Shown here: positions 16,209 through 25,747 of the stretch, one piece after another
Numbering within the stretch: position 1 is the first letter of the stretch
Layout: each line of letters opens with the position of its first letter
From: Thermanaeromonas sp. C210
Lineage (GTDB): Bacteria; Bacillota; DSM-521; Neomoorellales; Neomoorellaceae
Assembly (NCBI RefSeq): GCF_013167955.1
Contig: NZ_BLWF01000003.1
Location: 186,001-250,000 of the forward strand
Direction: 5' to 3'
Length of the DNA stretch: 64,000 nt
Position numbers and translations under genes: made by a program
The notes under the pieces: model-generated
What the model saw: the letters and a program-made list of their open reading frames with translations, nothing else
Told to the model about the DNA's origin: nothing
The model's database searches: none

Positions 16209-16690
16209 TGCGGAAGGAGATTTTTATCCGTTATGAACGGTGTATGGGCTGCCATTCCTGTGAGCTGGCCTGCGCCGTGAGCCACACCGCGGCCCGCGAT
16301 CTGTTTGGAGCTGTTTTGGGGGGCGAAAGGCCGCAGAAGCGCCTCTACGTGGATCAGGTAGGCCGGGTGAAAGCCCCGGCCGTTTGCCGGCAATGTGAAG
16401 ATGCCCCTTGCGTGGCTGTCTGTATGACAGGTGCCATGCACAGCCGGGAGGACGGCGTTAACGTGGTTGACTTGCCCCAGTGCATCGGTTGCTGGATGTG
16501 TGCCATGGCCTGCCCCTTCGGTGCAGTGGGCCGGGGCGAAGGCAAGGCCATAAAATGCGATCGAGAGTGCCTGGATGAAGAGGGCGTACCGGCCTGCGTT
16601 CGAGCCTGCCCCACCGGGGCCCTGGTCTTTAAGACTGTGGAGGAGTTTGAGGCCGAACGGCGCCTGGAGGCCATCGCTTCACTGAAATAG
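16205..16690 (+). CDS. cooF: CooF-like four-cluster ferredoxin
   Basis: Polyferredoxin-type electron carrier (161 aa) that should pass electrons from CooS to the hydrogenase. Cysteine motifs for four [4Fe-4S] clusters are visible: CMGCHSCELAC, CRQCEDAPCVAVC, CIGCWMCAMACPFGAV and the C-terminal CDREC/CVRACPTGAL. It starts inside the cooS stop (ATGA overlap). It also resembles HycB/HydN proteins, and in a formate hydrogenlyase the same position would be held by HycB. Confidence 0.92.
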   Translation: MMRKEIFIRYERCMGCHSCELACAVSHTAARDLFGAVLGGERPQKRLYVDQVGRVKAPAVCRQCEDAPCVAVCMTGAMHSREDGVNVVDLPQCIGCWMCAMACPFGAVGRGEGKAIKCDRECLDEEGVPACVRACPTGALVFKTVEEFEAERRLEAIASLK

Positions 16691-16704
16691 CGGTTTTCGG
16701 GTAA

Positions 16705-16733
16705 GGGCGGGTGGGGAAGAACCCCTTCCGCCC
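16705..16733 (+). other. Strong GC-rich hairpin between the CODH and hydrogenase genes
   Basis: GGGCGG pairs with CCGCCC and an inner GGGG pairs with CCCC around AAGAA. Flanking GGTA and TACC extend the stem with a bulge. No U-tract follows directly, so it may be an attenuator or an mRNA-stability or processing element rather than a classical terminator. Confidence 0.55.
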
Positions 16734-16818
16734 TACCGGCTCCAAGTTGAAAAAAGCCCAAAAGAAAGGCTCTTGCTACTGATGTAGGTCTATTTTGAGG
16801 GGCGGGAGGTAAGGCTAA

Positions 16819-18840
16819 ATGATCGTTCAGCAGCTATTTCTGCTCTCCATTCTCCTATATATCGCCGGAGCAGTTGCCTCCCTGGCGCTGAATAGAGCCG
16901 GTAAAATGGCCAACTATGCTTCAGGAATAAGCGCCTTTGCGGCAGCAATCGCCGGGATGGCTTCGGCCATCCCGGTCTTCGCTCGTGGAACAGGCTTCAC
17001 CATGGAAGCGGTGGGGGTCATACCTTTTGCGCGCTTGATTTTCCAGGCCGATATCTTTTCCGCCTTTATGGTGCTGGTCATTTCGCTGCTGGCGGCCGCT
17101 ACAGCTATTTACTCCCTTTCTTACCAGGAAGAGTATATCGGGAGGGGTGCCGGAGTACTGGGCTTTTTGAATAACCTTTTCCTTGCCTCCATGGTCCTGG
17201 TAGTTACCAGCGGCAACGCCTTCTATTTTCTTATTTTTTGGGAGCTAATGACCCTGGCTTCTTATTTTTTGGTTAGTTTTGAACAAGAAAACCAAGAGGC
17301 TGTCCAGGCGGGTTTTCTCTATTTCCTGGTGGCCCACGCGGGGACAGCCATGATTATGCTTTCATTTTTTATATTCTTTCTTTACACGGGTAGCTTTGAT
17401 TTCGCCTCCTTCCGTAGCGCGAACCTTTCGCCGGTGACCAAGAATTTGGCCTTTCTACTGGCCTTCTTCGGCTTCGGGGCCAAGGCCGGTATTATTCCCC
17501 TCCACATCTGGTTACCACGGGCTCACCCTGCGGCTCCTTCCAACGTTTCCGCCCTCCTGTCGGGTGTGATGATTAAAACCGCTATCTACGGCATCCTCAG
17601 GGTTGGTGTGGATTTCCTGGGTTCTTCCGTCTGGTGGTGGGGGCTTACGGTCCTGGCCTTCGGGGCAATTTCGGCTGTTCTAGGTGTCCTTTACGCTATA
17701 AGTGAAAATGATCTCAAGCGGCTGTTGGCTTATTCCAGTATCGAGAACGTGGGAATCATCCTGATGGGTGCCGGTGTGGGCATGATGGGTGTTGCCAGTG
17801 GGCAGCCCGTTCTAGGAGTGCTCGGCCTACTGGCGGGGCTCTATCACCTCATAAACCATGCCGTTTTCAAGGGCCTTCTGTTCCTCGGCGCAGGTTCAGT
17901 AATCTATCGCCTCCACACGAAAAACATGGAGGAGATGGGCGGGTTAGCCAGGCAAATGCCGTGGACGGGATTCACTTTTCTGGCCGGTGCTTTAGGCATC
18001 TCAGCTATCCCTCCTCTCAACGGCTTTGTCAGTGAATGGTTTATCTACCAATCACTGTTTATGGCGGGCACCGGCGGCATCCTGGCGGTCAAAGTGCTGT
18101 CACCCCTTTTTGCGGTCATGCTGGCCCTGACGGGGGCGCTAGCGGCGATGTGCTTTGTAAAAGCCTATGGGGTTACCTTTGCCGGTACTTCGCGCAGCGT
18201 TCGCGCCCAAGAGGCCAGGGAAGTGCCGGTGCCGATGCTTGCCGGGATGGCCATTCTGGCGGCTGGCTGTATTATCCTCGGGCTGGGCGCACCGGTCGTT
18301 GCTCCCTATATTGCGAATGTGAGCTCGGCGTTGCTGGGCGCCTCTCCAGTACGGGTAAGTGACGGCCTGCTGGTATTTCCGGCCAGCGGCTCGCAGGCCA
18401 TACTTTCCCCACCTCTCCTGGCCCTTCTCCTCGTGGGGCTGGTAACCCTACCCCTGTTAATTGTTGCGCTTCAAGGCGGGATGCAGGCCGGGCGGCGTAT
18501 GGACTCTGAGCCGTGGGCATGCGGGTATAAGTATTCGCCCCGGATGGTGTACGCCTCTTCTGCCTTTGCCCAGCCGTTGCGCGTGCTTTTCCGCTCTGCC
18601 TATTGGCTTAGGACTGCCATGGAGGGGCCGGGCTACGCCATTGCGTCGTATGGCAAGGGAGCAATGGCCTACGTGGCCCGCATGGAGTCCATGTGGGAAG
18701 ATTACATCTACGGTCCCCTGGCCCGTGGTACGGTCCATCTCGGCAAACGGGTACAGGCCCTCCAGATGGGCAATGTCCGGCTGTACTGCGTTTATATCAT
18801 TGTAACCCTTGTAGCTTTGCTGATAGCCACGGTCAGATAG
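16819..18840 (+). CDS. hyfB: Energy-converting hydrogenase antiporter-like subunit (HyfB/HycC type)
   Basis: Polytopic membrane protein (673 aa) of the NuoL/M/N-Mrp antiporter superfamily, expected to move protons or sodium ions when the hydrogenase turns over. The conserved core is visible: WELMTLASYFLVSFEQ, FGFGAKAGIIPLHIWLPRAH and LLAYSSIENVGIILMG. A long C-terminal extension with an amphipathic region, as in HyfB, follows. ATG start with GGGAGG upstream. First gene of the hydrogenase membrane block. Confidence 0.9.
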   Translation: MIVQQLFLLSILLYIAGAVASLALNRAGKMANYASGISAFAAAIAGMASAIPVFARGTGFTMEAVGVIPFARLIFQADIFSAFMVLVISLLAAATAIYSLSYQEEYIGRGAGVLGFLNNLFLASMVLVVTSGNAFYFLIFWELMTLASYFLVSFEQENQEAVQAGFLYFLVAHAGTAMIMLSFFIFFLYTGSFDFASFRSANLSPVTKNLAFLLAFFGFGAKAGIIPLHIWLPRAHPAAPSNVSALLSGVMIKTAIYGILRVGVDFLGSSVWWWGLTVLAFGAISAVLGVLYAISENDLKRLLAYSSIENVGIILMGAGVGMMGVASGQPVLGVLGLLAGLYHLINHAVFKGLLFLGAGSVIYRLHTKNMEEMGGLARQMPWTGFTFLAGALGISAIPPLNGFVSEWFIYQSLFMAGTGGILAVKVLSPLFAVMLALTGALAAMCFVKAYGVTFAGTSRSVRAQEAREVPVPMLAGMAILAAGCIILGLGAPVVAPYIANVSSALLGASPVRVSDGLLVFPASGSQAILSPPLLALLLVGLVTLPLLIVALQGGMQAGRRMDSEPWACGYKYSPRMVYASSAFAQPLRVLFRSAYWLRTAMEGPGYAIASYGKGAMAYVARMESMWEDYIYGPLARGTVHLGKRVQALQMGNVRLYCVYIIVTLVALLIATVR

Positions 18841-18852
18841 GAGGAGAAAAAG

Positions 18853-19794
18853 ATGGCCGGTAATAAGTTACTCCTCATCGGCCTGGTGCAGGCTTTGTTA
18901 GTCCTGGTAGTAGCGCCTTTTTTTACGGGCTTTTCCCGCACTTTAAGGGCGAAGCTACATTCCAGGAAAGGCCCCGGCATTTTACAGAACTACCGGGACA
19001 TCTTTAAACTCATAAAGAGGCAAGAGGTGGTACCTGCCCAGGCTAGCTGGGTCTTCCGGTTTACCCCTTATATAGTGATGGCCACTACCCTGCTCATGGC
19101 TATGATAATCCCGATTTTAATCCTGCAGTCACCCCTGGGGATGGCTGCTGATCTCATAGCTGTCGTCTACCTGTTCGCTGTGTTCCGTTTCTTCTTTGCC
19201 CTTGCCGGTCTGGATTCGGGGAGCGGGTTCGCCGGGATAGGGGCCAGCCGGGAGATGGCCCTGGCCGTTCTAGTGGAGCCTACTATTATCCTGGTGCTGT
19301 TCGTGGTGGCCCTTCTCGCCGGGTCGACCGATCTAGGAACCATCAGCCAGAAGGTAGCGGCCGGTGAGATATCCTATTATAGCCCGGCGGTCTGGTTGGG
19401 CATGGCCGCCTTTGCTATCGCCACCTTTGTTGAAACCGGTAAGCTCCCCTTTGATCTAGCGGAAGCCGAACAGGAGATTCAGGAGGGACCCCTTACGGAA
19501 TATTCGGGGCGCTCCCTGGCCATCCTCAAGTGGAGCTTGTATATGAAACAAGTTGTGGCCATCGCCTTATTCTTGGCCGTCTTCTTCCCCTTTGGGAGCG
19601 CGGCGGTGGTTAGCGCTTCCTCCCTTCTGGTATCCGTGGCTACTTTCTTGCTGAAGGTGGCCGGCTTTTACGTGGTCGCGGCGCTACTGGAAAACGGTAT
19701 GGCCAGATTGCTCCTTTTTAAGACCCCCGCAGTAACCTGGGTGGCCTTCGGAATAGCCTTGCTGTCCTTCGTTTTCTATCTGGCCAATGTTTAA
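18853..19794 (+). CDS. hyfC: NuoH-like hydrogenase membrane subunit (HyfC/HycD)
   Basis: Membrane anchor (313 aa) homologous to complex I subunit NuoH and to HycD. It connects the peripheral hydrogenase arm to the pumping subunits. Conserved segments include KGPGILQNYRDIFKLIKRQ, SGSGFAGIGASREMALA and ETGKLPFDLAEAEQEIQEG, the last typical of the NuoH quinone-site equivalent. ATG start 12 bp after the previous stop, with AGGAGG upstream. Confidence 0.92.
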   Translation: MAGNKLLLIGLVQALLVLVVAPFFTGFSRTLRAKLHSRKGPGILQNYRDIFKLIKRQEVVPAQASWVFRFTPYIVMATTLLMAMIIPILILQSPLGMAADLIAVVYLFAVFRFFFALAGLDSGSGFAGIGASREMALAVLVEPTIILVLFVVALLAGSTDLGTISQKVAAGEISYYSPAVWLGMAAFAIATFVETGKLPFDLAEAEQEIQEGPLTEYSGRSLAILKWSLYMKQVVAIALFLAVFFPFGSAAVVSASSLLVSVATFLLKVAGFYVVAALLENGMARLLLFKTPAVTWVAFGIALLSFVFYLANV

Positions 19795-19817
19795 TAGATA
19801 TGGGAGGGGTAAGAATA

Positions 19818-20465
19818 GTGTCCGGCACTAGTATAGTCAACGCCCTGGCTGTGCTGCTCATCCTGACCTCCATGCTGGTGGTAGAAACCCGGAAGCTCCG
19901 GACGGCGGCGTACATGTACAGCCTCCAGTCCCTGGTCCTGGTGGCGATTTTTCTATCCCTGGCCGTATTTATGGAAGCAGAACCGCTGTACATCTGGTCC
20001 CTTACTGCCCTCGTCACTAAGACCTTCCTGGTGCCCTATCTCATCATAAGGACCCTCAAAAAGGTAGGTATCCAGGAGGAAGGGCGGGCACCGGAGACAA
20101 GTTCGTCTGTTTTTCTAGCTGTGTGCCTGGTGGCTTTATCCTTCGCGGTAGTAGAACCTTTTCATATGCAAGCCTTACTGAAGTTGAAGGTTGCACTCGC
20201 TGTTTCTATAGCTCATTTTCTACTGGGCTTGCTCTGTATACTGGCTAGAAAAAATGCGCTCAAGCAGATATTGGGCTATTGCCTCATGGAGAACGGGTCG
20301 CATTTGACCCTGGCCATCATGGCCTACAATGCCCCTGAAACCGTGGAAATCGGTATCCTGACTGACGCTATTTTTGCCGTCCTGATCATGACAATTATTG
20401 CCAGGCGCCTCTTCCAAGATTTCGGCACCCTGGACACCGATAAGCTCACACTACTAAAGGGTTAG
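19818..20465 (+). CDS. hyfE: HyfE-like hydrogenase membrane subunit
   Basis: Small membrane subunit (215 aa) with about seven hydrophobic segments, resembling HyfE and, at its C-terminal part, NuoK (GYCLMENGSHLTLAIMAYN). GTG 19818 is preferred because GGGAGGGG lies 8 bp upstream; ATG 19800 is in frame but has no ribosome-binding site. It is followed without a gap by the next antiporter-like gene. Confidence 0.85.
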   Translation: MSGTSIVNALAVLLILTSMLVVETRKLRTAAYMYSLQSLVLVAIFLSLAVFMEAEPLYIWSLTALVTKTFLVPYLIIRTLKKVGIQEEGRAPETSSSVFLAVCLVALSFAVVEPFHMQALLKLKVALAVSIAHFLLGLLCILARKNALKQILGYCLMENGSHLTLAIMAYNAPETVEIGILTDAIFAVLIMTIIARRLFQDFGTLDTDKLTLLKG

Positions 20466-21956
20466 GTGATAGGAGTGGGGGAGAATATTTTATTCTACTT
20501 GCCTGCGGTACCGCTGGGGACGGCCCTTTTGGCCTTCGGGATAAGGTCCCGGCGTGTAGTAGAGGTCGTGCACTTTGCCGGGATCGGTATAGTGGCTTTT
20601 CTCTCCCTGCTGCTGGTGCAGTACGTACTTAACGGACAAAGGTTATTCGCCCTTGGAGAAATGCTCTACGCCGATAGCCTGACGGCGGTCCTTATTCTTA
20701 TTATCGGGGTACTGGGGTTTCTGAACGGCTTTTACTCTATAGGATATATGCGATACGATCTAGAACGTGGTGAAGTAGATGAGAGGGGCGTCTGCTCTTA
20801 TTACGGTTTTTACCATATACTTTTGTTCACCATGGTTCTCTCTGCCCTATCCAATAATATTGCCCTTATGTGGGTGGCAGTGGAGGCAACCACGTTAGGT
20901 TCAGCCTTCCTGGTCGGGTTCTATAAATATAAGACTTCGGCGGAAGCTGCCTGGAAGTACGTCCTGATCTGCAGCGTTGGCCTGGCCTTTGCCCTGTACG
21001 GGACCATCCTGACCTACTCCAACGCCTTTGCCGTGGTACAGGATGCTCACAGGGCGATGCTATGGACCGAGTTAGTAAGGATGGCCCGGGGTCTCGACCC
21101 GCAGGTGATGAAACTGGCCTTTGTGTTCATTTTGATCGGTTTCGGGACCAAGGTGGGCCTGGTTCCTATGCACACATGGCTACCTGATACTTATAGCGAA
21201 TCTCCAAGCCCGGTTAGTGCCTTGCTGTCGGGTGTACTGATGAAGTGTGCGCTATTTGCGATAGTAAAATATTATACCATTGCCTTGCAGGCCGTCGGCC
21301 AGGAGTTCACGCAGACCCTGCTCCTCATTTTTGGCCTTTTGTCTGTGGGTGTCTCGGCTTTCTTCATCCTGGTGCAGAACGATATCCAAAGGAAGCTGGC
21401 TTACAGTAGTGTTGAGCATGTAGGCATCATCGCCACCGGCCTGGGCGCAGGAGGGCCGCTGGGAATACTTGCCGCGCTCTTTCACGCCGTAAACCATAGT
21501 ATTACTAAATCCCTTCTGTTTTGCACGGTGGGCAATGTGACTCTCAAGTATGGTACCAGGGACTCCCAGAAGATTAGAGGTATGTTCAAGGTAGCCCCCG
21601 CTACTGCCTTTATTTTTGCAACCGGGCTTCTGGCTGTGGTCGGTTCACCGCCTTTTAGCGTCTTCATAAGCGAGTTTATGACCCTGACGGCGGGCCTGCA
21701 AGCTGGATATTTCTGGCCGATGATACTCTTTCTTATCTTGCTGGTCATCGTCTTTGTCGCCTTTTTTATCCTGATAAGTGAAACGGTCCTCGGTTCCCCT
21801 CCGGAAGATCTACCCCGGGGTGATCTCAGCTGGCTGACCTTGTTGCCTCTGGGGATCCTGTTTCTGCTCATGGCCGGGCTGGGGATATATCTACCTGCTC
21901 CGTTAAATGGATTGCTGCAGAGCGCAGTGAGCGTTGTCCTGGGAGGGGCGATATAG
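20466..21956 (+). CDS. hyfF: Antiporter-like hydrogenase subunit (HyfF type)
   Basis: NuoL/M/N-family membrane protein (496 aa). Conserved motifs are WVAVEATTLGSAFLVGFYK, FGTKVGLVPMHTWLPDTYSE and KLAYSSVEHVGIIATGLGAG. GTG 20466, with a possible second start at GTG 20475. It directly abuts hyfE and the next antiporter-like gene. Confidence 0.88.
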   Translation: MIGVGENILFYLPAVPLGTALLAFGIRSRRVVEVVHFAGIGIVAFLSLLLVQYVLNGQRLFALGEMLYADSLTAVLILIIGVLGFLNGFYSIGYMRYDLERGEVDERGVCSYYGFYHILLFTMVLSALSNNIALMWVAVEATTLGSAFLVGFYKYKTSAEAAWKYVLICSVGLAFALYGTILTYSNAFAVVQDAHRAMLWTELVRMARGLDPQVMKLAFVFILIGFGTKVGLVPMHTWLPDTYSESPSPVSALLSGVLMKCALFAIVKYYTIALQAVGQEFTQTLLLIFGLLSVGVSAFFILVQNDIQRKLAYSSVEHVGIIATGLGAGGPLGILAALFHAVNHSITKSLLFCTVGNVTLKYGTRDSQKIRGMFKVAPATAFIFATGLLAVVGSPPFSVFISEFMTLTAGLQAGYFWPMILFLILLVIVFVAFFILISETVLGSPPEDLPRGDLSWLTLLPLGILFLLMAGLGIYLPAPLNGLLQSAVSVVLGGAI

Positions 21957-23396
21957 ATGGTTTGGTATGCGCTGGGAAGCATTTTGCTGCCAGTATGGGG
22001 AAGTTCCCTTGTGCCATTTTTACCGGAGCGACACGTGAAAAAGGTGGCTCAGTTTTTCTCCTTCCTGGCTTTTGTCAGCGGTTTGCTTCTGCTGCTCGCT
22101 TTTGCTGCCGACCGCACAAGTTTTACCCGGGAACTGGTGACTGTAGGCGGTATCACCTATTATGGTATAACTATAGATACCCTAAGCGTTTTAGTTAACT
22201 TCTTGGTAGTTTTCATCGGCTGGCTCATCTGCACCTACTCGGCCGGGTATATGAGCCCTGACAACAGAGAGCATCCAATCAAAGAAGGGATTCCCAGGTT
22301 TTATGCCCTCATGCTGCTTTTTATCGGCTCTATGGCAGGCGTGGTCTTTTCTTCCACGCTGCTGGGGCTTCTGTTCTTCTTTGAAATGACCGGTCTCTGC
22401 TCGTGGGGTTTGATCGGATTTTATGGCGATCAAAAATCCCGCAGGTCCGCACTGTGGGCGATTGCCCTCACTCACACCGCCGCGCTGGGACTCTATGTGG
22501 CTACGGCCTATCTCTATGTAAACACCGGCAGCTTCTCGGTGACCGCCCTTAACAAATTAACGGACGCCGGGAAAACCCTGGCCTTTATCGGGATCTTAAT
22601 CGCCTGCTGGGGCAAGTCCGCCCAGCTTCCTTTTCATCCTTGGCTGCCCCGGGCGATGGTGGCGCCGACCCCGGTAAGCGCCTATTTGCATGCCGCTTCC
22701 ATGGTTAAGGTTGGCGTATACATCTTTGCCCGAACCGTCCTGGCAGCGGGGTCGGTTCCCCAGGTGATCGGCGAGATCGGGGCGATCATGGCCACAGTCA
22801 CCATGATATACGGTTTTATCATGTATTTCCCGCAGGATGATATGAAGCGACTGCTAGCCTACTCTACGATCACCCAACTCTCTTACATTTTCCTGGCCCT
22901 CTCCCTTTATATCTACGGTTCCAAGATGGCCTTAAATGGTGCGGTGGCCCACATCTTTAACCACGCTTTTGCTAAGGGCCTGTTCTTCTTGGTTGCCGGT
23001 GCGCTGTCCTATACAACCGCTACACGCCAGCTCTCGATGCTCAAGGGGATTCTAAATAAAGTTCCGGTAGTTGGATTGGGTTATATTGCGGCTGCCATGG
23101 CCATTACAGGCGTTCCTCCTTTCAATGGTTTTTTCAGCAAATTTATGATCATAACTGGCGGTTTCGAAATTGGTAAGCACCATCCGCTGATCCTTATCCT
23201 AATTATCGTTACGCTTATAGAGTCTGTAGGAAGTTTCATCTGGTTCCTTAAGTGGATGGGAGCCAACGTCTTGGGCACACCTTCGGAGGTAGTGGCCCGT
23301 GCTGCTGAACCGCCCGGGGCCATCAAATTTGTTCTCGTCCTTCTTATGATCATGACGCTGATTTCCCAGTACCTCGCTTTGATCTTGTTAAGCTAG
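21957..23396 (+). CDS. Third antiporter-like hydrogenase subunit (HyfD/NuoL-like)
   Basis: NuoL/MrpA/D-type membrane protein (479 aa). Core segments are FFFEMTGLCSWGLIGFYGD, WGKSAQLPFHPWLPRAMVAP and DMKRLLAYSTITQLSYIFLAL. It begins immediately after the hyfF stop. With HyfB and HyfF it makes three antiporter-like subunits, the number found in Hyf-type rather than Hyc-type complexes. Exact Hyf letter is inferred from position, so I leave the symbol empty. Confidence 0.85.
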   Translation: MVWYALGSILLPVWGSSLVPFLPERHVKKVAQFFSFLAFVSGLLLLLAFAADRTSFTRELVTVGGITYYGITIDTLSVLVNFLVVFIGWLICTYSAGYMSPDNREHPIKEGIPRFYALMLLFIGSMAGVVFSSTLLGLLFFFEMTGLCSWGLIGFYGDQKSRRSALWAIALTHTAALGLYVATAYLYVNTGSFSVTALNKLTDAGKTLAFIGILIACWGKSAQLPFHPWLPRAMVAPTPVSAYLHAASMVKVGVYIFARTVLAAGSVPQVIGEIGAIMATVTMIYGFIMYFPQDDMKRLLAYSTITQLSYIFLALSLYIYGSKMALNGAVAHIFNHAFAKGLFFLVAGALSYTTATRQLSMLKGILNKVPVVGLGYIAAAMAITGVPPFNGFFSKFMIITGGFEIGKHHPLILILIIVTLIESVGSFIWFLKWMGANVLGTPSEVVARAAEPPGAIKFVLVLLMIMTLISQYLALILLS

Positions 23397-23420
23397 AAAC
23401 AAAGGGAGGTCGACATAAGT

Positions 23421-25151
23421 ATGCCAAAGGAAACGAAATCCGAACAGGACAGGAAAAAATATGTGAAGGCCCTGCGCTCTAAGTTTGGAGCGGTTATCCT
23501 GGAAGAAAGCTGGCAAACGCCGGATCAAGTAACCCTGACGGTGGAACTTAACTCCCTCCCAGAAGTGGTGGAAGAAGTGTATTATGGGCAGGGTGGGTGG
23601 CTCTCTAATGTGGTCGGAAATGATGAGCGCAGCTTGAACGGACACTTTGCGGTATACTACGTTTTATCTATCGAGGAAGAAAGGGATCCCCATAAAAACT
23701 TCTGGCTGACGGTGAAGGCCCTGGTTCCTTCCCATAAACCCCAATTCCCCTCGGTAACCCCGCGGGTACCGGCGGCTGTATGGTACGAACGGGAGGTGCG
23801 GGATATGCTGGGGCTGGAGCCGGTGGGCCTCCCGGATGCGCGGAGACTGGTATTGCCCGATGACTGGCCGGAAAACCTGTATCCCCTGCGGAAGGATATG
23901 GATTACCGGTTACGCCCTGACCCGGTAGCAGAAGAAGAAAACTATGAGTTTATCGAAGTAGAAGGAGAGGGTATTGTCGAGGTACCCCTAGGTCCACTGC
24001 ATATTACTTCCGACGAGCCCGGGCACTTCCGCCTCTTTGTGGATGGCGAGTATATAGTGGACGCTGACTACCGCCTTTTCTACGTGCACCGGGGCCTGGA
24101 GAAACTGGCTGAAAACCGCATGGACTACGACCAGGTTACTTTCTTGGCCGAGCGGATCTGTGGCATCTGCGGTTACGCCCATAGTGTGGCGTATGCTGCG
24201 GCGGTGGAAACGGCCAACGGGATTGAGGTACCGCCGCGGGCCCAATATACCCGCACCATCCTGCTCGAGGTGGAGAGGGTGCACAGCCACCTCTTAAATC
24301 TAGGGCTGGCGGCCCACCTGGTGGGTTTCGATTCGGGGTTCATGCATTTCTTCCGGGTACGGGAGAAGGCTATGCAAATGGCCGAAATTCTCACCGGAGG
24401 CCGGAAAACCTACGGCATTAACCTTATTGGAGGAGTGCGGCGGGATATTTTAAAAGAGGAGAAAGACCGGGTCTTGCGATTAATTTCCCAGATCCGGTCT
24501 GAACTGGATGAACTCATCGATATGCTGCTAAATACTCCCAACTTTATCTCGCGAACCCAAGGAGTAGGCCGCCTGGACCCCAAAGTAGCCCGGGACTTTA
24601 GCCCGGTGGGCCCTAATATGCGAGGTTCCGGATATGTCCGGGATACGCGGGCGGACCACCCTTATGGGGCCTACGACCGGGTATCCTGGGACGTCATTTC
24701 CAAAGATGGGTGCGACGTTCTTTCCAGGGAACTGGTACGGGCAGAAGAGCTATATGAGTCCTTAAAAATTATTGAGTGGTGTTTGATAGAAATGCCTCCC
24801 GGCCCGGTCCTCGTGGAGGGGTTTACCTATAAACCGGGAACCTACGCCCTGGGATATGTGGAAGCTCCCAGGGGAGAAAATGTCCACTGGGTAATGACAG
24901 GAAACGACCAGAAGGTGTATCGGTGGAGGCCGCGAGCTTCTACCTATAATAACTGGCCAGCCCTGCGGTATATGTTTCGCGGCAATACGGTGTCTGACGC
25001 GCCGCTAATTGTGGCCAGCATCGACCCCTGCTACTCCTGTGCGGAAAGGGTTACGGTGGTCGATGTGCGTAAAAAGAAGGCGAAGACTATTGAATACAAG
25101 GAACTGGAAAGATACTGCCGGGAAAGAAAATACTCGCCGCTAAAAGTTTAG
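23421..25151 (+). CDS. hyfG: [NiFe]-hydrogenase large subunit fused to NuoC-like domain (HyfG/HycE)
   Basis: Catalytic subunit (576 aa) that reduces protons to H2. Residues about 1-175 are NuoC-like and the rest NuoD-like. Nickel-binding motif L1 is RICGICGYAH and L2 is DPCYSCAERV near the C-terminus. About 35 residues follow L2, the peptide expected to be removed by HycI after nickel insertion. ATG start with GGGAGG upstream. The fused NuoC domain distinguishes it from Ech or CooH hydrogenases and places it with the formate-hydrogenlyase group 4 enzymes. Confidence 0.94.
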   Translation: MPKETKSEQDRKKYVKALRSKFGAVILEESWQTPDQVTLTVELNSLPEVVEEVYYGQGGWLSNVVGNDERSLNGHFAVYYVLSIEEERDPHKNFWLTVKALVPSHKPQFPSVTPRVPAAVWYEREVRDMLGLEPVGLPDARRLVLPDDWPENLYPLRKDMDYRLRPDPVAEEENYEFIEVEGEGIVEVPLGPLHITSDEPGHFRLFVDGEYIVDADYRLFYVHRGLEKLAENRMDYDQVTFLAERICGICGYAHSVAYAAAVETANGIEVPPRAQYTRTILLEVERVHSHLLNLGLAAHLVGFDSGFMHFFRVREKAMQMAEILTGGRKTYGINLIGGVRRDILKEEKDRVLRLISQIRSELDELIDMLLNTPNFISRTQGVGRLDPKVARDFSPVGPNMRGSGYVRDTRADHPYGAYDRVSWDVISKDGCDVLSRELVRAEELYESLKIIEWCLIEMPPGPVLVEGFTYKPGTYALGYVEAPRGENVHWVMTGNDQKVYRWRPRASTYNNWPALRYMFRGNTVSDAPLIVASIDPCYSCAERVTVVDVRKKKAKTIEYKELERYCRERKYSPLKV

Positions 25152-25190
25152 CCCGGCTATAAGCGAAACAAAAGGAAGGGGGATCTCTGG

Positions 25191-25730
25191 GTGCTAAAAT
25201 TGCTTAAAAAAACGCTGCAGGTCGGGCAAGCTACTGTTGAGTATCCCTTTAAACCAGTAGAGGTGGCACCTGGCTTTCGCGGAAAACCGGTTTATAACTT
25301 TAGCCGGTGTATAGCGTGCGGGGCCTGTGCTACTGCTTGCCCGCCCAATGCCATTACCATGGACTGCGATTTAGAGCGGGGGATTAAGTCCTGGAATATA
25401 AACTACGGCCGCTGCATTTTCTGCGGCCGCTGTGAGGAAGTATGCCCTACGGGCGCCATCGCCCTTTCGGCAGAATTTGAATTGGCCGCCGCCAGAAAGG
25501 AGGATCTTTACTGCCGGGCTGAGGTCCAGCTCTGTAAGTGCATCTCCTGTGGGGAATACTTTGGACCCTCTCGCGAGCTGGAATACGTTCTGGCCATCCT
25601 GAAACAGGCAAGATTGCTGGAGAGCGGCCATGAAGGCTGGGAGCAACTCCTTAAAGTATGCCCGAAGTGCCGGCGTCGGAAGATCGCGGGGAGTGGAGCT
25701 AAAGCCCTTGGGGCGAGGGCAAGGTTCTAG
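25191..25730 (+). CDS. hyfH: Ferredoxin-like hydrogenase subunit (HyfH/HycF, NuoI-like)
   Basis: Electron-transfer subunit (179 aa) with two [4Fe-4S] motifs (CIACGACATACPPNAI and CIFCGRCEEVCPTGAI), linking the ferredoxin donor to the small subunit. The C-terminal part has extra CxxC pairs (CKCISCG, CPKCRRRK), probably a zinc or rubredoxin-like site, as in several HycF/HyfH proteins. GTG start after AAGGAAGGGGG. Confidence 0.9.
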   Translation: MLKLLKKTLQVGQATVEYPFKPVEVAPGFRGKPVYNFSRCIACGACATACPPNAITMDCDLERGIKSWNINYGRCIFCGRCEEVCPTGAIALSAEFELAAARKEDLYCRAEVQLCKCISCGEYFGPSRELEYVLAILKQARLLESGHEGWEQLLKVCPKCRRRKIAGSGAKALGARARF

Positions 25731-25747
25731 GAGGGAGCAAGTAAAAT

